Source of the DNA: Flavobacterium sp. N502536
GTDB lineage: Bacteria > Bacteroidota > Bacteroidia > Flavobacteriales > Flavobacteriaceae
Assembly: GCF_025947345.1 (NCBI RefSeq)
Contig: NZ_CP110011.1
Location: 2,232,001-2,296,000 of the forward strand
Direction of reading: 5' to 3'
Length of the DNA stretch: 64,000 nt
The translations under genes and the position numbers were made by a program. Numbering within the stretch: the stretch's first letter is position 1; every line of letters starts with the position of its first letter. Under the pieces are notes generated by a model. The model saw nothing but the letters and a program-made list of their open reading frames with translations, was not told the origin of the DNA and did not search any database. This document shows positions 17,460 to 26,175 of the stretch, piece after piece.

Positions 17460-18926
17460 ATGAAAAATAAAATGATCCTCGTTTTGATTGCTTACGGAGG
17501 AGTAGTTTTTTCGCAGGCGATTAAAAAACCTTTAGTTTCAGCAATTACAGATAAAGACCTAAAAACCGATATGTACCAAATGGCCGGTGATCACTTTAAC
17601 GGTCGTGAAGCAGGAACTTTAGACGAATTAAAAGTATCCATGTGGCTGGCCAATAAGGCCAAAGAAGCAGGAATGGCTCCGGCAGGTGATGACGGAACTT
17701 ATTTTCAGTTTTTTGATTTGTACAGGCATCAGGTGACGCCCAATACAAAATTTAAAATTGGACAAAAAGAATACAAATTGTGGAAAGATGTTTTAGTAGC
17801 CGAAACCACGAACATTAAAGTAGAAGCGCCATTGCTTTATTTAGGCGCAGCCACTAAAGGAGAAATTGAAAAAGCCGATATCAAAGGAAAAGCAGTTGTA
17901 TTACTGGCTTCCAAAGAAGGTATTGCCGACGATATTTCGCTTTTTGACAGACGTTATCCGGGTCTGGTTCGAAACAAATACTACGATCTTGTAGTCAAAA
18001 AAGGAGCAACAGCCCTGATTATGGTTGCTGATGAGCTGGCAGAACAAAGCTGGTCTCAGGTGGAACCGCAAATGACAAGAGGAATCTATGGAATTGAAGG
18101 TTTCCGTGATAAAATTGGTGCGACTATGCCTGTTTTCTGGGTGCACAACGATCAATTGGAATATCTGAAAAGTACCAAAGATCTTTTGTCGACAGAAGTA
18201 ATTTCAGAAACCTATAAATACCCTTCGGTGAATGTTGTGGGTAAAATTGAAGGAACTGATCCAAAATTAAAAAATGAATATGTTCTTTTTAGCGGACATC
18301 AGGATCACGACGGGGTAAGACAAAAGTACGGACAGGATTCTATTTACAATGGAGCTGATGATAATGCGAGTACCTGCGTTGCCATGCTGGCCATTGCAAG
18401 AGCCTATAAAAAGCAACCTGGAAAAAGAACTTCCTTGTTTGTTTTCCACGGTTCAGAAGAGCGCGGTTTGTTAGGGTCAAGATGGTATGCCTCGCATCCA
18501 ACAGTTCCTGAAAAAGACATTGTAGCGGTATTAAACGGAGATATGATTGGAAGAAACAACGTCAATCAGGCGGCTCTTTTAGGGTCAAGTTCTCCCCATG
18601 AAAACTCTTCCGATTTAGTGGCTATTGCCAAAAAAGCAAACGATGAAGGACCTAAATTTGACTTAGATAAACTTTGGGACAGACCGGAACATCCGGAGTA
18701 TTTTTATTTCCGTTCTGATCATTTGCCTTACGCCAGAAAAGGAATTCCATCTGTTTTTTACACCAGTGTTTTACACAGTCAGTATCATACTCCTATGGAC
18801 GAGTCTGAAAACATCGACTTCGTGAAATTGCACAAAATGACCGAATGGATCTACCGTACAGGCTGGATTTTATCGAATGATGCAGGTCGTCCTAAGACCT
18901 TGCCAAACGTACAATTAGAGCGTTAG
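17460..18926 (+). CDS. Secreted M28 family zinc aminopeptidase
   Basis: A 488-residue protein with a signal peptide (MKNKMILVLIAYGGVVFSQ). A protease-associated-type insert in the first half precedes the peptidase core. Metal and catalytic residues of family M28 are visible in order: SGHQDHDG, GADDNAS, GSEERGLLGS, LNGDMIGR and HSQYHTPMDE. The enzyme would cleave N-terminal residues from peptides in the periplasm or outside the cell. It is a single-gene unit, terminated at 19034-19068. The specificity cannot be assigned. Confidence 0.92.
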   Translation: MKNKMILVLIAYGGVVFSQAIKKPLVSAITDKDLKTDMYQMAGDHFNGREAGTLDELKVSMWLANKAKEAGMAPAGDDGTYFQFFDLYRHQVTPNTKFKIGQKEYKLWKDVLVAETTNIKVEAPLLYLGAATKGEIEKADIKGKAVVLLASKEGIADDISLFDRRYPGLVRNKYYDLVVKKGATALIMVADELAEQSWSQVEPQMTRGIYGIEGFRDKIGATMPVFWVHNDQLEYLKSTKDLLSTEVISETYKYPSVNVVGKIEGTDPKLKNEYVLFSGHQDHDGVRQKYGQDSIYNGADDNASTCVAMLAIARAYKKQPGKRTSLFVFHGSEERGLLGSRWYASHPTVPEKDIVAVLNGDMIGRNNVNQAALLGSSSPHENSSDLVAIAKKANDEGPKFDLDKLWDRPEHPEYFYFRSDHLPYARKGIPSVFYTSVLHSQYHTPMDESENIDFVKLHKMTEWIYRTGWILSNDAGRPKTLPNVQLER

Positions 18927-18934
18927 GGAATAGT

Positions 18935-19165
18935 GGTTTGCGTTGAGTTTTAGACACGGATGACGCAGATTCGCTATCGCGAAAACGCGGATAAAAACGG
19001 ATTTTTTCTTGATTTTTTAACTAGAAAAGAACTCAAAAAAGGCTTTCTAAAATTTAAGAAAGCCTTTCGTATTTTTAGCTAATTCAATAGTTTTTAAATA
19101 GTAAATCAGTTTTTATCAGCGTTTTTATGAAGTAAATCCGCGTCATCTGCGTTAAAATATAAAGT
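18935..19165. repeat. Long-range inverted repeat around the M28 gene terminator
   Basis: The left part (GACACGGATGACGCAGATTC, GCGGATAAAAACGGATTTTT) is mirrored by the right part (CAGTTTTTATCAGCGTTTTT, AAATCCGCGTCATCTGCGTT). The arms are imperfect and enclose the hairpin at 19034. I know this style of 'ACGGATGACGCAGATT' string as a frequent intergenic repeat in flavobacteria. It is non-coding. Confidence 0.55.
19034..19068 (+). terminator. Terminator after the M28 peptidase gene
   Basis: The stem AAAGGCTTTCT/AGAAAGCCTTT has a loop of about 8 nt, followed by a weak T run. Confidence 0.6.
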
Positions 19166-19192
19166 TGCTTTTGTCGAATAATATAGGTTAAA

Positions 19193-19233
19193 ATAAAAAA
19201 ACCGATTTCTAAAAATAGAAACCGGTTTTTTTT
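19193..19233. terminator. Terminator of metK, T-rich on both strands
   Basis: The stem AAAACCGATTTCT/AGAAACCGGTTTT has one mismatch and a 6-nt loop. On the minus strand it runs into TTTTTTTATTTT, fitting the end of metK transcription. Confidence 0.8.
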
Positions 19234-19287
19234 ATGCTTAAGATAAATAGTTGTCTAAAAATCTAAGTTAGTCTGATAAGCTAGGAT

Positions 19288-20538
19288 TTATAATCCGAAA
19301 GCAGCTTTTACCTGATCAACGAAATCAAGTTTTTCCCAGGTAAACAATTCAACAGTAACTGTTTTTTCGTTTCCACCCGGAGCAGAGAAAGTTTTAGTTA
19401 CCGTTTCTGGTTTACGTCCCATGTGTCCGTAAGCTGCAGTTTCGCTGTAAATAGGGTTTCTCAATTTCAAACGTTGCTCGATAAAGTAAGGACGCATATC
19501 AAAAATAGCCTCTACTTTTTTAGCGATTTCACCGTTGGTTAAGTTTATTTTAGAAGTTCCGTAAGTATCAATAAAGATACCCATTGGTTCAGCAACTCCA
19601 ATTGCGTACGAAACCTGTACTAAAATCTCGTCAGCAACACCTGCTGCTACTAAGTTTTTAGCGATATGACGTGTTGCATAAGCAGCACTTCTGTCTACTT
19701 TACTTGGATCTTTTCCAGAGAATGCACCACCACCGTGAGCACCTTTTCCACCGTAAGTATCCACAATGATTTTTCTTCCTGTTAAACCAGTATCTCCGTG
19801 AGGTCCTCCAATAACGAATTTCCCTGTTGGATTGATATGGTAGTTGATTTTATCATTGAATAAATGCGCGTGAGCTGGATTTTTAGCAATGATTCTTGGA
19901 ATCAAAATTTCGATAATATCTTTTTTGATTTTAGCCAGCATTGTAGCTTCTTCGTCAAAATCATCGTGTTGAGTTGAGATTACAATCGCATCAATACGAG
20001 TTGGTTTATTGTCGTCGCTATATTCTAAAGTTACCTGTGATTTAGCATCAGGGCGTAAATAAGTGATTTCCTTATTTTCACGTCTCAGGATAGCTAACTC
20101 CTGTAATAATTTATGAGACAAATCAAGTGCCAATGGCATGAAGTTTTCGGTTTCGTTTGTAGCGTAACCAAACATCATTCCCTGGTCTCCAGCACCTTGC
20201 TCTTCCGGCTTAGCTCTGTCAACTCCTTGATTAATATCTGCTGATTGCTCATGAATTGCCGAAAGAATTCCACAAGAATTAGCCTCAAACATATATTCGC
20301 TTTTCGTATATCCAATTTTACGGATTACTTCGCGAGCAATTTGCTGCACATCAAGATAAGTATTCGATTTTACTTCACCAGCTAAAATTACCTGACCTGT
20401 AGTAACCAGAGTTTCACAAGCTACTTTTGAGTCAGCATCAAATGCCAAAAAGTTATCAATTAATGCATCCGAAATTTGATCTGCAACTTTGTCTGGATGC
20501 CCTTCACTAACAGATTCTGACGTAAATAAATAAGCCAT
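19288..20538 (-). CDS. metK: S-adenosylmethionine synthetase
   Basis: A 416-residue enzyme that makes SAM from methionine and ATP. The signature stretches are intact: [16 protein letters not shown] near the N-terminus, [15 protein letters not shown] (second ATP-binding hexapeptide region) and [19 protein letters not shown]. The length fits the family. It is encoded opposite to the rest of the sulfur cluster. A promoter at 20712-20740 leaves a leader of about 170 nt that can fold into several hairpins and is unlike the S-box riboswitches found upstream of metX and metH in this window. Confidence 0.97.
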   Translation of the reverse strand: MAYLFTSESVSEGHPDKVADQISDALIDNFLAFDADSKVACETLVTTGQVILAGEVKSNTYLDVQQIAREVIRKIGYTKSEYMFEANSCGILSAIHEQSADINQGVDRAKPEEQGAGDQGMMFGYATNETENFMPLALDLSHKLLQELAILRRENKEITYLRPDAKSQVTLEYSDDNKPTRIDAIVISTQHDDFDEEATMLAKIKKDIIEILIPRIIAKNPAHAHLFNDKINYHINPTGKFVIGGPHGDTGLTGRKIIVDTYGGKGAHGGGAFSGKDPSKVDRSAAYATRHIAKNLVAAGVADEILVQVSYAIGVAEPMGIFIDTYGTSKINLTNGEIAKKVEAIFDMRPYFIEQRLKLRNPIYSETAAYGHMGRKPETVTKTFSAPGGNEKTVTVELFTWEKLDFVDQVKAAFGL

Positions 20539-20711
20539 AATAATTTATTAAATTAAAATTAAGCGAGAAAAAATAATTGCTAAAAAGGGCTAAAGGAGAA
20601 TTTCTGCTTTAGCATTTTTTACTACCGAAATCAATGTTTCAGTACCCATAACGAACCGTTTCATTATGAAGAGGTTGCAATCAGTTCAAATTTTTCCTCT
20701 GTATTCGCGTG
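20539..20711 (-). ncRNA. Structured metK leader, possible SAM-responsive RNA of unknown class
   Basis: Read on the minus strand, an AGAGG...CCTCT stem encloses AACTGATTGCAA. A CATAA...TTATG hairpin and a TACTGAAA/TTTCGGTA hairpin follow. Then comes TGCTAAAGCAG, whose TGC and CAG could pair back with GCA and CTG of CTGATTGCA. The last part, GCTAAAG...CTTTAGC followed by CCTTTTTAG, looks like a terminator. It lacks the S-box core seen at 28271 and 45884. Riboswitch function is inference from gene context and foldability. Confidence 0.45.
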
Positions 20712-20740
20712 CAAAGGTATAAAACCATTTTGATTTGCAA
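20712..20740 (-). promoter_or_regulatory. metK promoter
   Basis: On the minus strand there is TTG (20738-20740), an 18-nt spacer, and TACCTTTG (20712-20719), an exact match to the Bacteroidota -7 element. Transcription would begin near 20705, giving the long leader. Confidence 0.75.
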
Positions 20741-20791
20741 ATTAAACTTTTGATTTTTTTGATTTTATAAGCAGAAATTTAACATAACATA

Positions 20792-20811
20792 CTATTTTGA
20801 TAGGGTAATAG
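20792..20811. promoter_or_regulatory. Candidate regulator site shared with the sulfate-transport operon
   Basis: CTATTTTGATAGGGTAATAG differs at only four positions from the 20-mer at 36229-36248 in front of the TauE/cysH operon. It carries CTATT...AATAG inverted ends and an inner CTAT-TTTG-ATAG. It lies upstream of the promoter of the TonB-receptor leader. Binding by the nearby Rrf2 regulator is an inference. Confidence 0.45.
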
Positions 20812-20830
20812 AAATTATTTCTGTTTTTGT

Positions 20831-20861
20831 TTGGCTGATTGAAAAATAGTTCGCAAATTTG
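20831..20861 (+). promoter_or_regulatory. Promoter of leader peptide 1 and the TonB receptor
   Basis: TTG at 20831-20833, a 20-nt spacer, and CAAATTTG at 20854-20861 (one base off TAnnTTTG). The same TTCGCAAATTTG string and the same spacing occur in front of leader peptide 3. Confidence 0.6.
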
Positions 20862-20883
20862 CCCCATCAAAACAAAACAAGAA

Positions 20884-20949
20884 ATGAAATTAACAATTTG
20901 CAATATGTCATGTATGATGCCGGAGCCTTCCGCAGAGACGCTGTTGTAG
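20884..20949 (+). CDS. Met/Cys-rich leader peptide 1 (attenuation of TonB receptor gene)
   Basis: A 21-codon open frame that starts about 16 nt after the predicted transcription start. It begins MKLTICNMSCMM, then PEPSAETLL: four Met and two Cys, five of these six within the first twelve codons. It is followed at 20974 by a terminator. GCAGAG at the 3' end of the frame is complementary to CTCTGC in the left arm of that terminator, so a ribosome stalled early at Met or Cys codons could leave an antiterminator free to form. The layout is that of amino-acid attenuators such as trpL or hisL. No family is known to me. The target gene encodes a TonB receptor, hinting at import of a sulfur compound. 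Confidence 0.6.
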   Translation: MKLTICNMSCMMPEPSAETLL

Positions 20950-20973
20950 TTTTTTTTTAAAATATACATATAG

Positions 20974-21001
20974 AACCTCTGCCATTCGCAGGGGTTTTTT
21001 T
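20974..21001 (+). terminator. Attenuator 1
   Basis: AACCTCTGC-CATTC-GCAGGGGTT followed by TTTTT, 25 nt after the leader stop and 69 nt before the TonB-receptor start. The position before the structural gene marks it as an attenuator. Confidence 0.75.
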
Positions 21002-21069
21002 GTTTCAAAAAGAAACCAAATTGTAAATCACTTTTTAAGTCAGAAAACAATATAAACCAGAAGAAAGTA

Positions 21070-23916
21070 ATGAAAAAAAATGTAGTATTAGCTTTAGGTC
21101 TTTTGACATTCTCGGGTATTTATGCACAGGAAAATAAAAAAGAGCAGGACAGTTTAAAGAATAATGAACTGACCGAGGTGACCATTGTAGGATCACGCAG
21201 TAAAAACAGAGTAAAAACAGATGTACCAGTTCCGGTTGATGTTTTTAATATTTCCGAAATAACTAAAGGAGCACCGCAAACCAGCGTGACCCAAATTTTA
21301 AATTATGTTGCACCTTCTTTTACCAGTAATGCAACTTCTACGGCTGATGCTACAGATCACGTTGACCCTGCACAGTTAAGAGGTTTAGGGCCAGATCAGG
21401 TTTTAATTCTGGTAAACGGAAAACGAAGACACACCAGTGCATTAGTAAACATTAACGGTTCGCCGGGAAGAGGATCGGTAGGAACAGATTTAAATGCGAT
21501 ACCTTCCTTTGCTATCGAGAGAATCGAAGTTTTGCGCGATGGTGCAGCGGCTCAGTACGGTTCAGATGCTATTGCGGGAGTTATTAATATAGTGCTGAAA
21601 AAGAATGCCAACTATCTTTCAGGAGACATACAGTATGGTACGAACTTATCTTCGGGATCAAATAACTTTAAAGGAGGAGCCGACGGTCAAAATCTGCAAG
21701 TTGATTTAAATTACGGAACTTCCCTGGGTAAAGCAGGTAGTTATTTAAATGTTACCGGTAGCGCTGTGACCAGACAGGCAACGAGTCGTGCGGGAATTAG
21801 AAGCAATGCAATTTTTAATGCTTATAACGCTGTCGAAAACAGAGCGGCTCAGGATGGAGTGCATATTAATTCCTTCTTTAGCAATATTAACAACACGACC
21901 AATTCGGCACAAATTCTGAATTCGTTGAAACAGTATGCGCCAAAAGTTGGTTATTTTACACCGGCACAGCAAAGTGCCATTGCGTCGGCTGGGACTATTG
22001 CGCAAATGCAAACTGCTTTGAATTTTGATACAACGAACAATGAATTGGCGTACAGAGGTCAGGAAAGAAGCGACTATAACATGAGTGTGGGACAGTCTGA
22101 ATTGGCATCGGGGCAATTGTATTACAATACAAAATATCCATTGACCGAAACGACATCATTGTACTCTTTTGGAGGGCTTTCCTATAGAAATGGTAAATCG
22201 TATGCTTTTAACAGGCTTCCAAACGGTTCCGGAACCTTCACGCAGGTGTACCAGAACGGATTTTTACCGGAAATAGAATCTTCGATTTTAGACGCTTCTG
22301 CGGCGGTTGGAGCTACGACAGAATTATTTGGTTTTGATACAGATATCAGTACAAACCTTGGAACAAACTCTTTTAAATATGATGTGAACAATACTATTAA
22401 TGCTACTTTGGGAACCAATTCGGCTTCCAATTTTTATGCCGGTAAAGTTTCGTTTTTGCAAAGTACAACCAACTTGGATTTAAGTAAAAAGTACGATGTT
22501 TTAAATGGACTGAACGTTGCCTTTGGTGGAGAATTCAGATATGAAAATTATAAGATTCAACAAGGAGAAGAAGCTTCTTATGGATTGTATGACACCAACG
22601 GAAATTTGGTTCCCGGAATTTTACCAAGCAATTCACCTTTAATAGTAACCGACTTTTTTGGAAACAAACGAGGAGCAGGAGCACAAGGATTTTCAGGATT
22701 TCAGCCTTCAGATGCTAAAGTTAAAGATAGAAAAAGTGGTGCAGCTTATGTTGATTTAGAGCTAAATGCAACCGAAAACTGGCTTATAAACGGAGCAGCG
22801 CGTTACGAGAACTATTCTGATTTTGGAAGTACGGTTACCTTTAAACTGGCCTCTCTTTTAAAATTGACTGACAATATCAACTGGAGAGTTTCAGGACAAA
22901 CAGGTTTTAGAGCTCCTTCTTTACAGCAAAAGTATTTTGAAAGCAGTTCAACTCAGTTCATAAACGGTTCGCCTTATCAGGTGGGTTATTTCACAAACGA
23001 TTCGCAAGCGGCCAAAAGTATTGGAGTTGAAAACTTAAAAGCGGAGAAATCAAAAAGCATCAGTACAGGATTTACATTTAAAATTCCTGAAGCAAACATT
23101 ACCATTGCAACAGATGCTTATTTTACCAGAATCGACGACAGAGTGGTGCTTACAGGACAGTATGCCAGACCAACAGATGCGCAGATAAGTGGAGCAACAT
23201 CGCCGGAACAAAAAGATGCTTTGACCTTATTTCAACAAGCATTTGACTTAAAAGGAGTTGAAAGAGCTTCCTTCTGGACCAATGGAATCAACTCGGAGAC
23301 TAAAGGTATTGATGTTGTAATTTCACATAAATACAATGTTATTCCCGATTTCACCATCAGAAACGATTTTGCATTGAGCTACAATACCACCAAAAGAGTA
23401 GGAGAGTTAAATGTTCCGCAATCGATCATTAATGCAGGTGGAGAGCCTTTTAAATATTCGTTCTTTCCGGAGTCAAGCCGAATTTATTTAGAAGAAGCTA
23501 TTCCGAAACTAAAAGCCAATTTAATGACGACCTTCAGCATTAAAAAACTGGACATTTATTTAAGAAACAGTTATTTCGGAGCCGTTACAGATCCGGGAGC
23601 AACAGATGTAAATTTAGACGGATCATCTTCTGTTTACGAACATCCGGAATACAGCGCAAAACTGGTGACCGATTTGTCTTTTGGATATCAGATTAACGAG
23701 AAATTCAGATTCACAGTTGGTTTTAATAATATAGGTGATGTGTATCCGGACCGAAATAATCCTGCAACACCGGCTTTTACTAATACAACACCAACCTTAT
23801 CGCCAGCGCCAAGTACAGATTTAAGCAATGCCAATCAGTTTGCTTATTCCAGAGCAGTATCCCAATTTGGATTGAACGGAAGATTTGGTTTTGCACGTTT
23901 AAGTTTTAAATTCTAA
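21070..23916 (+). CDS. TonB-dependent receptor of the sulfur region
   Basis: A 948-residue outer-membrane receptor with a signal peptide ([20 protein letters not shown]). The plug domain follows directly ([61 protein letters not shown] in part) without a carboxypeptidase-regulatory domain. The barrel ends in [11 protein letters not shown] with the C-terminal phenylalanine. The plug is well conserved, as in active energy-coupled importers. It sits behind the Met/Cys leader peptide and a shared operator-like motif, so it is probably induced by Met or Cys shortage and may import an organic sulfur compound or a methionine-pathway cofactor such as cobalamin. The substrate is inference only. Confidence 0.9.
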   Translation: MKKNVVLALGLLTFSGIYAQENKKEQDSLKNNELTEVTIVGSRSKNRVKTDVPVPVDVFNISEITKGAPQTSVTQILNYVAPSFTSNATSTADATDHVDPAQLRGLGPDQVLILVNGKRRHTSALVNINGSPGRGSVGTDLNAIPSFAIERIEVLRDGAAAQYGSDAIAGVINIVLKKNANYLSGDIQYGTNLSSGSNNFKGGADGQNLQVDLNYGTSLGKAGSYLNVTGSAVTRQATSRAGIRSNAIFNAYNAVENRAAQDGVHINSFFSNINNTTNSAQILNSLKQYAPKVGYFTPAQQSAIASAGTIAQMQTALNFDTTNNELAYRGQERSDYNMSVGQSELASGQLYYNTKYPLTETTSLYSFGGLSYRNGKSYAFNRLPNGSGTFTQVYQNGFLPEIESSILDASAAVGATTELFGFDTDISTNLGTNSFKYDVNNTINATLGTNSASNFYAGKVSFLQSTTNLDLSKKYDVLNGLNVAFGGEFRYENYKIQQGEEASYGLYDTNGNLVPGILPSNSPLIVTDFFGNKRGAGAQGFSGFQPSDAKVKDRKSGAAYVDLELNATENWLINGAARYENYSDFGSTVTFKLASLLKLTDNINWRVSGQTGFRAPSLQQKYFESSSTQFINGSPYQVGYFTNDSQAAKSIGVENLKAEKSKSISTGFTFKIPEANITIATDAYFTRIDDRVVLTGQYARPTDAQISGATSPEQKDALTLFQQAFDLKGVERASFWTNGINSETKGIDVVISHKYNVIPDFTIRNDFALSYNTTKRVGELNVPQSIINAGGEPFKYSFFPESSRIYLEEAIPKLKANLMTTFSIKKLDIYLRNSYFGAVTDPGATDVNLDGSSSVYEHPEYSAKLVTDLSFGYQINEKFRFTVGFNNIGDVYPDRNNPATPAFTNTTPTLSPAPSTDLSNANQFAYSRAVSQFGLNGRFGFARLSFKF

Positions 23917-23929
23917 AATATAAGAATTA

Positions 23930-24100
23930 AGATTGGCCACAGATTGTACAGATTAAACAGATTTGTTTTATTCTTTGATTTGTGGCTAATTTTTTAAAGA
24001 GATACGAATGATTTTATAGTGCGTAGCTTCGGTATTAAGCTGAACAGGGAAATAAAAACCTGTGTTAATTTGTTTAATCTGTGATTATTTTTCTAGCGTA
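23930..24100. repeat. Imperfect inverted repeat, non-coding
   Basis: CCACAGATTGTACAGATTAA on the left is mirrored by TTGTTTAATCTGTGATTATT on the right. It is typical intergenic repeat material. No gene is visible between the receptor stop and the next leader promoter. Confidence 0.5.
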
Positions 24101-24155
24101 AGACCAGCATTCACAATGGGTAATAAAAATTTTACATTAAATATCACTATTTAAT

Positions 24156-24186
24156 TTGGTAGTTCAGAAAATACTTATTACATTTA
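24156..24186 (+). promoter_or_regulatory. Promoter of leader peptide 2 and metY
   Basis: TTG at 24156-24158, a 20-nt spacer, and TACATTTA at 24179-24186 (last base differs from consensus). The spacing equals that of leaders 1 and 3. CTATAGAATTAGTCG lies across the likely start point and resembles the CTA...TAG motifs elsewhere in the region. Confidence 0.5.
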
Positions 24187-24238
24187 CTCTATAGAATTAG
24201 TCGAATTAAAAAAAGCATTAATTTTAAATCAAATAAAA

Positions 24239-24319
24239 ATGAAAACAATAGCAAATAGTATGATGATGTGTTGTGAGATGATGCAAATGTGCATCCCAAA
24301 TTGCTATTGCCAAAAGTGA
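24239..24319 (+). CDS. Met/Cys-rich leader peptide 2 (attenuation of metY unit)
   Basis: A 26-codon frame: MKTIANSMMMCCEMMQMC, then IPNCYCQK. It has seven Met and five Cys, the richest of the three leaders, with runs MMMCC and MMQMC. Such a composition is very unlikely by chance. It is followed by a small hairpin (TTATAGTT/AACTATAA at 24335-24352) and then a strong terminator at 24351. Shortage of Met-tRNA or Cys-tRNA would stall the ribosome in the MMMCC run. The downstream genes are a small protein of unknown function and O-acetylhomoserine sulfhydrylase, which fits direct feedback. Confidence 0.72.
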   Translation: MKTIANSMMMCCEMMQMCIPNCYCQK

Positions 24320-24350
24320 AAGAGTGAATCTTTGTTATAGTTAGAACTAT

Positions 24351-24386
24351 AAGCCCTTTTGGTCGCCATCCGAAAGGGCTTTTTTT
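24351..24386 (+). terminator. Attenuator 2
   Basis: AAGCCCTTTTGG-TCGCCAT-CCGAAAGGGCTT followed by T7. Its left end overlaps by two bases a preceding hairpin (24335-24352), an arrangement that would allow alternative pairing. Confidence 0.85.
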
Positions 24387-24410
24387 AATGCTGAAACTAA
24401 AACGAAGATC

Positions 24411-24599
24411 ATGAAAACACTACATATTATATTAAGAGAGATTGTATACCGATTGAAAACAGATTTTAAACGATTTGCAGGGATACTTAAAAACAAAAAA
24501 GCAAATGCAGTTAAAATAAAAGGAGAGTTGTATTCGAGTGAGTCAAACTCCCTGCTCTTTCAAATGTATTTACACGAAGAAGAAGATCTTTTTATATGA
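24411..24599 (+). CDS. Small protein A with C-terminal SLLFxMY...LFI motif, function unknown
   Basis: A 62-residue protein between attenuator 2 and metY. The N-terminal half is basic and helical (LREIVYRLKTDFKRFAGIL); the C-terminus is SLLFQMYLHEEEDLFI. The same C-terminal pattern, SLLFLMYSKENETLFI, ends the 67-residue protein at 27878-28081, while the N-terminal halves are unrelated. Both genes occupy the same place: right after a Met/Cys attenuator and just before a methionine-synthesis gene. I do not recognise the family. A small regulator or partner of the sulfhydrylase pathway is possible. It starts 25 nt after the terminator and ends 68 nt before metY. Confidence 0.7.
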   Translation: MKTLHIILREIVYRLKTDFKRFAGILKNKKANAVKIKGELYSSESNSLLFQMYLHEEEDLFI

Positions 24600-24667
24600 G
24601 ATAAAAAACGACTTAAGAAATCAATAATAAACCAAAAGCTATTCACAATATCTAAAACTAAGAAATC

Positions 24668-25972
24668 ATGAGCACACAAAAATTTGCCACAAACGCACTA
24701 CACGCAGGACACGATGTTACTAAAAATGCAGGAACCAGAGCAGTTCCAATTTACCAGACCTCCTCGTATGTTTTTAACAATTCAGATCACGCAGCCAATT
24801 TGTTTGGTCTTGCTGAAGCCGGATTCATTTACACCCGATTGAACAATCCGACAAACGATGTTTTAGAACAACGTCTTGCAGCGCTTGAAGGCGGAATTGG
24901 GGCAGTAGTTACAGCCTCAGGAGCCTCGGCAATTTCGACTGCTTTACTGACTTTGCTAAAAGCAGGAGATCACATTGTGGCTTCGAACAGTTTATATGGA
25001 GGGACTTATAATTTACTGAGCGTAACTTTACCTCGTTTAGGGATTACAACCACCTTTGTAGACCCTTCAAAACCTGAGAACTTTACCAAAGCAGCCAAAG
25101 AAAATACACGTGCTTTTTTTGTAGAATCTTTAGGAAATCCAAAATTAGATGTACTAGACCTGAAAGGGATTTCAGCAGAAGCTAAAAACTTTAAAGTTCC
25201 TTTTATTGTTGACAATACAGTGGCAACACCTTATTTGTTAAACCCAATCGAATACGGAGCTAATATTGTCATTCACTCCCTAACCAAATATATTTCAGGA
25301 AACGGAACTTCATTAGGAGGCGCCATTATCGATGCCGGAACTTTTGACTGGGCCAACGGTAAATTTCCTGAATTTACAGAACCTTCCCCAGGATACCATG
25401 GCTTGGTGTATCACGAAGCTTTAGGAAATGCAGCTTTCATAGCAAAAGCCAGAATCGAAGGTTTACGTGATTTTGGCGCGGCTCTGAGTCCGTTTAATGC
25501 TTTTCAAATCATACAGGGCTTAGAAACCTTACCAATCCGAATTCAGAAACACAGTGAAAATGCGCTGGCATTGGCTTCGTGGTTAGAAGAACAGGAAGAA
25601 GTAGCCTGGGTAAATTATCCGGGATTAAAAACCAATAAGTATTACGACTTGTCACGACAGTACTTACCAAAAGGACAAAGTGGGGTAGTTACTTTTGGAT
25701 TAAAAGGCGGTTTCGAAGCAGCCAAAAAAGTAGTAGACGAAACAAAACTCTTCTCGCTTTTGGCCAACATTGGTGATACAAAATCATTAATCATTCATCC
25801 CGCAAGTACAACGCACCAGCAATTGTCGGATGCGGAACAATTAGAAACGGGAGTTTCAAAAGATCTGGTGCGACTTTCTGTCGGACTGGAAGATATCGAG
25901 GATTTAATAGCTGATCTGCAAACTGTTTTTGCAAGCGTGACCCAGTCACAATACAGCATTAATAAAAACTAG
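24668..25972 (+). CDS. metY: O-acetylhomoserine sulfhydrylase
   Basis: A 434-residue PLP enzyme of the Cys/Met-metabolism family. It makes homocysteine from O-acetylhomoserine and sulfide. The PLP lysine is K207 in HSLTKYISGNGTSLGG, and FVESLGNPKLDVLDL, IVDNTVATPYL and the C-terminal IHPASTTHQQL are as expected. The length (about 430) and the FTEPSPGYHGLVYHE insertion are those of MetY and not of cystathionine synthases. It is expressed from the leader 2 unit after small protein A, and ends at the terminator at 25996. Confidence 0.93.
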   Translation: MSTQKFATNALHAGHDVTKNAGTRAVPIYQTSSYVFNNSDHAANLFGLAEAGFIYTRLNNPTNDVLEQRLAALEGGIGAVVTASGASAISTALLTLLKAGDHIVASNSLYGGTYNLLSVTLPRLGITTTFVDPSKPENFTKAAKENTRAFFVESLGNPKLDVLDLKGISAEAKNFKVPFIVDNTVATPYLLNPIEYGANIVIHSLTKYISGNGTSLGGAIIDAGTFDWANGKFPEFTEPSPGYHGLVYHEALGNAAFIAKARIEGLRDFGAALSPFNAFQIIQGLETLPIRIQKHSENALALASWLEEQEEVAWVNYPGLKTNKYYDLSRQYLPKGQSGVVTFGLKGGFEAAKKVVDETKLFSLLANIGDTKSLIIHPASTTHQQLSDAEQLETGVSKDLVRLSVGLEDIEDLIADLQTVFASVTQSQYSINKN

Positions 25973-25995
25973 GTTTTTTTGTTTTTTGTTTGAAA

Positions 25996-26037
25996 AATTG
26001 CCTTTAGCAGCGTGAGTTCTGCTAGAGGTGATTTTTT
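25996..26037 (+). terminator. Terminator after metY
   Basis: AATTGCCTTTAGCAG pairs imperfectly with CTGCTAGAGGTGATT across a loop of about 8 nt, ending in TTTTTT. Confidence 0.65.
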
Positions 26038-26061
26038 ATAAAAAGTAAATCAGTATAAAAA

Positions 26062-26160
26062 TTTTTAAATCCTATTAAGTAATACAGATCAACTTGAGGA
26101 AAACCGGAGCGTAACGCAAGGCTTTACAGTTACATGTATCACTTATAGGATTTGAAAAAT
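26062..26160 (+). ncRNA. Structured leader with long closing stem before the homoserine-dehydrogenase paralog
   Basis: AAATCCTATTAAGTAATAC (26067-26085) pairs with GTATCACTTATAGGATTT (26136-26153), and flanking TTTTT/AAAAA extend the stem. The 50-nt interior includes CTTGAGG, AAAACCGG, GCGTAACGC, CAAGGC and the pair GTAAC/GTTAC. The right strand ends 16 nt before the ATG at 26176. The layout is riboswitch-like, but I cannot match it to a known class. Confidence 0.45.
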
Positions 26161-26175
26161 TAAAAATTAAAAATT

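Noticed and set aside
26062..26160. Assignment of this leader to a known class such as c-di-GMP-I or SAH riboswitches
   Set aside because: Short matches (ACGCAAGGC, GGAGCG) are not in the right order and the family cores are absent.
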